From [Borrelia] tanukii (GTDB taxonomy: Bacteria > Spirochaetota > Spirochaetia > Borreliales > Borreliaceae), in NCBI RefSeq assembly GCF_030436345.1, contig NZ_CP124036.1:1-17461 (forward strand): a stretch of 17,461 bases of DNA, written 5' to 3'. The notes beneath the pieces were generated by a model, which was not told the origin of the DNA, did no database searches, and was given only the letters and a program-made list of their open reading frames with translations. Both the position numbers and the translations under genes were made by a program. Shown here piece by piece: positions 14,625-17,461 of the stretch. How positions within the stretch are numbered: position 1 is the first letter of the stretch; every line of letters starts with the position of its first letter.

Positions 14625-15365
14625 ATGAAAAAAATAGCATTTCATATTCAAAAAGGTGGTGTTGGCAAAACCACCTTAAGTGGTAATATAGCAAGCTATT
14701 TGTCTAAACTAAAAAAAGTTGTATTAGTTGATTGTGATATACAGCAAGGAAGTTCTTCTACATGGTTTCTTAATCATGAAGTTCTTAGGTTAGATATTAA
14801 AGATTGTCTTTTGAAGAAGGTAGATATAGATCAAGTATTAAAGCAAATACAAAAAAATTTTTATATTTTGCCATGTGTGCCGAGTGGAACTTTTAGAAGA
14901 GATGTGCAGCATGAATTGCAGGATTTTCCATATTTGATAGATGATTTTTGTTTAGAATTAGAAAAATTAGGATTTGAATTTGCTATTTTCGATTTATCTC
15001 CTAGTTTTGAACTTTGGGAACGAAGAATTATTCTTGCAATGTGTGAAGTTGTTACCCCATTGACCCCAGAATTTTTAAGTCTTGAAGGAATTAATATTTT
15101 TAAGGAAGAGTTTGATTCTTTGTTAAAATCTTATAGAAAAAAGGTTAAACATGAGAAGATTATTTGCAATATGCTTAATAAAAGTTTTAAGCGACATAAT
15201 ATACATTTAAGGCAATTTAAAACTTTTGGATATGATCTTTATGAGATTGGGCAAGATGCTAAAATAGCAGAATCTCAGTTATATAAAAAGTCGATTTTTG
15301 ATTATTATCCTGAGAGTAAGTCTATCTCGGGACTTTCAAGATTGGGAGATGCTTTATGCCTATAA
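14625..15365 (+). CDS. parA: PF32 ParA-type partition ATPase (BBD21-like)
   Basis: This 246-residue P-loop ATPase has the deviant Walker A motif KGGVGKTT at residues 10-17, VDCDIQQGSS at 35-44 (Walker A'), and a hydrophobic Walker B strand FAIFDLSPS at about 119-127. It lacks an N-terminal DNA-binding extension, as in small ParA/Soj types. In Borrelia, family 32 proteins serve plasmid maintenance and incompatibility. The lp17 member BBD21 is reported to be an ATPase that contacts the initiator BBD14. I chose the ATG at 14625 (AGGAAG 7 nt upstream) over the TTG at 14619. It follows the 21-bp repeat array and overlaps the next gene by 10 bp, so the two are probably co-translated. Confidence 0.92.
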   Translation: MKKIAFHIQKGGVGKTTLSGNIASYLSKLKKVVLVDCDIQQGSSSTWFLNHEVLRLDIKDCLLKKVDIDQVLKQIQKNFYILPCVPSGTFRRDVQHELQDFPYLIDDFCLELEKLGFEFAIFDLSPSFELWERRIILAMCEVVTPLTPEFLSLEGINIFKEEFDSLLKSYRKKVKHEKIICNMLNKSFKRHNIHLRQFKTFGYDLYEIGQDAKIAESQLYKKSIFDYYPESKSISGLSRLGDALCL

Positions 15366-15628
15366 GCAAAGAGGTTGATTTAGAAGAAATTATTAAACAA
15401 AATGTTAGCAAATCCAAGTTTGCTTTTCGTGCCGACAATGATGTTATTGGTAATAGTATCTCAAATGTTAAGCCTGGTAGATCCAAGATGACGATCAAAC
15501 AAATAAGTGTAGGATTGAAATATGAATATTGGGTTGAATTTTATTCTATTTTAGATAAAAAGGGATTAACAGCTTCTGGTTTTATAAGAACTTTGATTAT
15601 GGAATATATAGAAACTTCTAAGAAATAA
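15356..15628 (+). CDS. PF49 plasmid maintenance protein
   Basis: This 90-residue basic protein (MPISKEVDLEEIIKQNVSKS; later ISVGLKYEYWVEFYSILDKK and GLTASGFIRTLIMEYIETSK) fits the small family 49 partners that follow PF32 genes on Borrelia plasmids. The C-terminal half resembles a ribbon-helix-helix-like DNA-binding fold, so it could be the ParB-like adaptor for the 21-bp repeats. That role is inference. Its ATG lies inside the end of parA (10-bp overlap), which suggests translational coupling. A weak AATAATAA/TTATTATT stem (15624-15652) follows. No PF50 gene was found nearby, unlike the usual four-gene Borrelia module. Confidence 0.82.
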   Translation: MPISKEVDLEEIIKQNVSKSKFAFRADNDVIGNSISNVKPGRSKMTIKQISVGLKYEYWVEFYSILDKKGLTASGFIRTLIMEYIETSKK

Positions 15629-15831
15629 TAATTTTATTAGAGGTTTATTATTAAATGCTTTGATGCGTCGATTAAGGTTTTCCAATAAGAAAATATTTGA
15701 TTATTGATGGCTTAGAATAAATTATTATTTTATGTTTCAACTTATTTTAAAGCTTTTATTTTAAAACAAGGAAAGATCTTGTAAAAAGAAGTGTTTTGAG
15801 TAAAAAATAGCAAAGAGTTCTCCATCTATAA
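15629..15831. other. no gene recognised
   Basis: No coherent reading frame. The start holds the weak AATAATAA/TTATTATT stem that may close the parA-PF49 transcript. Confidence 0.3.
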
Positions 15832-15909
15832 TTTCTATGGAATTTAGGTGGAGATGAATTTGTAAAGGGAATTAAATATAGTTATTTAAAAAATAATGAG
15901 CGTCAATAG
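15832..15909 (+). pseudogene. short coding relic related to the 5151-5995 debris
   Basis: The rightward frame FLWNLGGDEFVKGIKYSYLK ends in TAG at 15907-15909. Bases 15818-15867 match, in inverted orientation, 5271-5320, where the peptide is LRNLGGDEFINKIDSF. About four in five bases agree by eye. Both appear to be pieces of the same unidentified gene. Confidence 0.45.
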
Positions 15910-16021
15910 AGTTTATAAATACAAAATATATCCTAACACTAGTAAAAAAATATTTTTCAAAAGTATTTAGATGTGTAAAATTTTTGTACAACGAAATGTT
16001 AAGTGATAAGGAGAAATTATT

Positions 16022-16122
16022 ATGAAAAAAATAAGAAAGGTATTGGTATTAATCCAAGTAAGAATAAAGATGAATTTCTATTCTTAAAGAAGGTTGATAG
16101 TTTGGTTCTTTGTAGTGCATAG
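16022..16122 (+). pseudogene. small gene relic with intact ribosome site
   Basis: AAGGAG about 7 nt before an ATG at 16022 opens a frame that soon runs out (MKKIRKVLVLIQVRIKMNFY). The neighbouring frame carries a more protein-like string, KNKKGIGINPSKNKDEFLFL then KKVDSLVLCSA, up to a TAG at 16120-16122. A one-base change in the A-run after the ATG would join them. Family unknown. Confidence 0.45.
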
Positions 16123-16357
16123 CTTAAGTCAAGCATTTGTATAATAATTACTTTTAGAGAAATGTATGCGAAAAGGGAATGTTTGGGAAAAGTATTAATG
16201 ACTTAGAATTGTATGAATTTGCAAGGCAATTTTGATATAAATCAAAGTGATATCGAGCCTCTTTGCATAAAGTATATATATCATTAAGTAAATTGTACAG
16301 CAATTGTGATATTTAAAATACAGCTCTAAAAATTAAGTGATATTAGTTGGATTTGAT
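16123..16357. other. no gene recognised
   Basis: AT-rich sequence without a coherent frame. Probably debris of the relic to its left. Confidence 0.3.
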
Positions 16358-16588
16358 TTAAATCACAATATTAATTGTAATTAAAGCTATTGATATTAAT
16401 ATTATTATATAAAACTTATTTCTAATAATTAATAAATAAAAAATTAATTTTAACATTTCTAGTAATAAGAAAAAAATGTTAAAACATTTTTTACAAAATC
16501 TGATTAATTTTGAAAAAAATGTTTTAAGTTGCATGCTAAAATATACTATACACAGAGTTAAGCATGAATACACTATTATAGATGTCAT
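16358..16588 (-). CDS. possible small hydrophobic membrane protein (uncertain)
   Basis: A 76-codon leftward frame encodes MTSIIVYSCLTLCIVYFSMQ and a strongly hydrophobic tail (FYIIILISIALITINIVI), with two or three membrane segments. GGGAGG lies 12-13 nt before the ATG, which is a little far. The opposite strand is also open (16476-16610; MLKHFLQNLINFEKNVLSCM), and Lys/Asn-rich coding sequence read backwards in this AT-rich DNA gives hydrophobic shadows. Only one of the two is likely real, and I cannot decide. No family resemblance seen. Confidence 0.25.
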   Translation of the reverse strand: MTSIIVYSCLTLCIVYFSMQLKTFFSKLIRFCKKCFNIFFLLLEMLKLIFYLLIIRNKFYIIILISIALITINIVI

Positions 16589-16702
16589 AAAAATTTTAAT
16601 CCTCCCTTAATTTCTGATAAATTTCAGTTTATCTCAATTCTGTAAAAATTTCATTTTTGTTTATCGATAGTTTTGTATTATTTTCATTCATTAAGCGCGT
16701 AT

Positions 16703-16720
16703 TATAATATTAATATTATA
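16703..16720. repeat. 18-bp perfect palindrome
   Basis: TATAATATTAATATTATA is its own reverse complement. It lies 30 bp past the stop of the leftward gene at 16750. Given the AT richness it could be chance, a weak terminator or a protein site. Confidence 0.35.
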
Positions 16721-16749
16721 AAGTGTCTTGAAGCGTTGGTTTAGCTATG

Positions 16750-17340
16750 CTATCTTTTGAAAAGTTTCCACCCAAAAAATTTTTTTGTTTCCTTTTTTTT
16801 ATTTTTTTTGCTTAATTTGTCACAGTTGATATGTATTCTTTTTTCTCTAGGTTTTGAATTGAAAATAAAAAGTATATTATCTATATAATTTTTATTCAAT
16901 GTTTTAAATAAGCCATATTGATCTAGATCTAAGACATAATTAGGATTTGTTTTTTTTAAAATTTTAAAATAGTAGGACTTACTAGGCAATATTATTGGAT
17001 TTTTATATATTTTTATTGCAAACTCTTCAAACGTTATAGCATTTTTAACCAATTCTAATAGATTATACTTGGGGAAATGTTTATTGGGATTGTAGCTTTT
17101 TAAAAAGCTTGGTGTTATAAAATATTTTAAAATTTGTTCTTTGGGATATAAATTAATATTTTTTTTCCCATAATTTTTGAAAGCTTTTATATTTTGTGAT
17201 GGTTTATAGGGGATAATTTTCCCTTGTTTTTCTAATCTAAGCAGTTTTATATAAATGGTATTTTTTTTTATGCTTTTATTTTGCAGGATTTGTACTTCTT
17301 TTAAAGTAAAATATTCTTGATTTTTATCATCAATAAGCAT
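16750..17340 (-). CDS. HTH-like DNA-binding protein near the right telomere
   Basis: This 196-residue basic protein begins MLIDDKNQEYFTLKEVQILQ. Residues 10-43 (YFTLKEVQ...SIKKNTIYIKLLRLEKQGKI) look like a helix-turn-helix or winged-helix start, similar in pattern to the 108-residue protein at 9608. The middle contains KYNLLELVKNAITFEEFAIK, and the end is extremely Lys-rich (KLSKKNKKKETKKFFGWKLF). AGGGAG 6 nt before ATG and a strong promoter (17366-17394) support expression. It is the last gene before the right telomere and is transcribed away from it. It is not the PF50 family as I know it. It may be a transcription regulator, but targets are unknown. Confidence 0.7.
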   Translation of the reverse strand: MLIDDKNQEYFTLKEVQILQNKSIKKNTIYIKLLRLEKQGKIIPYKPSQNIKAFKNYGKKNINLYPKEQILKYFITPSFLKSYNPNKHFPKYNLLELVKNAITFEEFAIKIYKNPIILPSKSYYFKILKKTNPNYVLDLDQYGLFKTLNKNYIDNILFIFNSKPREKRIHINCDKLSKKNKKKETKKFFGWKLFKR

Positions 17341-17365
17341 TGTTACTCCCTATATATTTGTATGT

Positions 17366-17394
17366 AGTTTACTATAAGTAATTAAATGTGTCAA
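17366..17394 (-). promoter_or_regulatory. promoter of the right-end HTH-like gene
   Basis: On the minus strand a consensus TTGACA (complement of 17389-17394) and TAAACT (complement of 17366-17371) are 17 nt apart, followed by AGGGAG and the ATG at 17340. This is the closest match to a sigma-70 -35 box that I found in the window. Confidence 0.6.
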
Positions 17395-17436
17395 ATGAAG
17401 TGTAAAGGATATTGTTTTTTCAATTTGGGGAATTGG

Positions 17437-17461
17437 ATTTTAAACTAAACAATTATAAATT
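17437..17461. other. right hairpin telomere (resolved end)
   Basis: Read inward from the end, TATAAT is at positions 5-10 and TAGTTTA at 15-21. Box 3 is at the same distance as at the left end, while box 1 is 4 nt from the tip instead of 1 nt. This is the known variation between Borrelia telomere types and supports a complete replicon. Confidence 0.8.

Noticed and set aside
14278..14694. Leftward 138-codon frame with a heptapeptide repeat (LIILYHI)
   Set aside because: It is the 21-bp DNA repeat read in one frame, runs against parA and has no ribosome site. The repeat is explained as a DNA element.

Overview
The window looks like one complete linear plasmid of a Lyme disease spirochaete (Borrelia/Borreliella), closest in content to the lp17 family. 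It is very AT-rich. Both ends carry Borrelia hairpin-telomere boxes, with the TAG(T/A)TA-type box at nucleotides 15-21 from each end and a TATAAT box 1 nt (left) or 4 nt (right) from the tip. The genes are Borrelia families: Lys/Glu-rich lipoproteins of the P37/BBK50 type, Bdr remnants, a PF57/62 replication initiator, PF32 (ParA) and PF49 maintenance proteins, and a protein I take to be BBD18. I had no database access, so family names rest on recall of sequence and on context.

Layout. Positions 1-1850 are a subtelomeric graveyard: a decayed rightward gene at 197-806 and a frameshifted Bdr fragment at 959-1242. Positions 1748-4450 hold a tandem duplication of about 1.35 kb per copy. Each copy has a long palindrome, a promoter/ribosome-site region, a P37-like lipoprotein gene and a terminal hairpin with the stop codon in its loop. 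The first gene contains a perfect hexapeptide tandem repeat. Positions 4450-8350 are mostly decayed: a Bdr piece, phage- or plasmid-like fragments, a TnpB zinc-ribbon tail and two broken genes, with one intact small lipoprotein at 6652-6915.

Positions 8364-14000 are the conserved core: the PF57/62 initiator, a 155-bp gap with two inverted repeats (candidate origin), a small HTH-like protein, a 334-residue cytoplasmic protein, a rightward lipoprotein, a secreted protein, and the BBD18-like regulator. A structured 659-bp intergenic stretch lies between the last two. Positions 14000-15630 are the partition end: a regulatory gap with alternative hairpins, 14 perfect copies of a 21-bp direct repeat (candidate centromere or operator), then parA overlapping the PF49 gene. 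Positions 15630-16700 hold more remnants. A leftward HTH-like gene with a good promoter (16750-17340) runs up to the right telomere region.

Working together: the PF57/62 protein probably starts replication near its own gene, and ParA with PF49 probably act at the 21-bp repeats to maintain copy number and inheritance. A telomere resolvase encoded elsewhere would finish the ends. The remaining intact genes are exported proteins and small regulators, consistent with a plasmid used for host and tick adaptation. I see no rRNA, tRNA, CRISPR array or intact insertion sequence.
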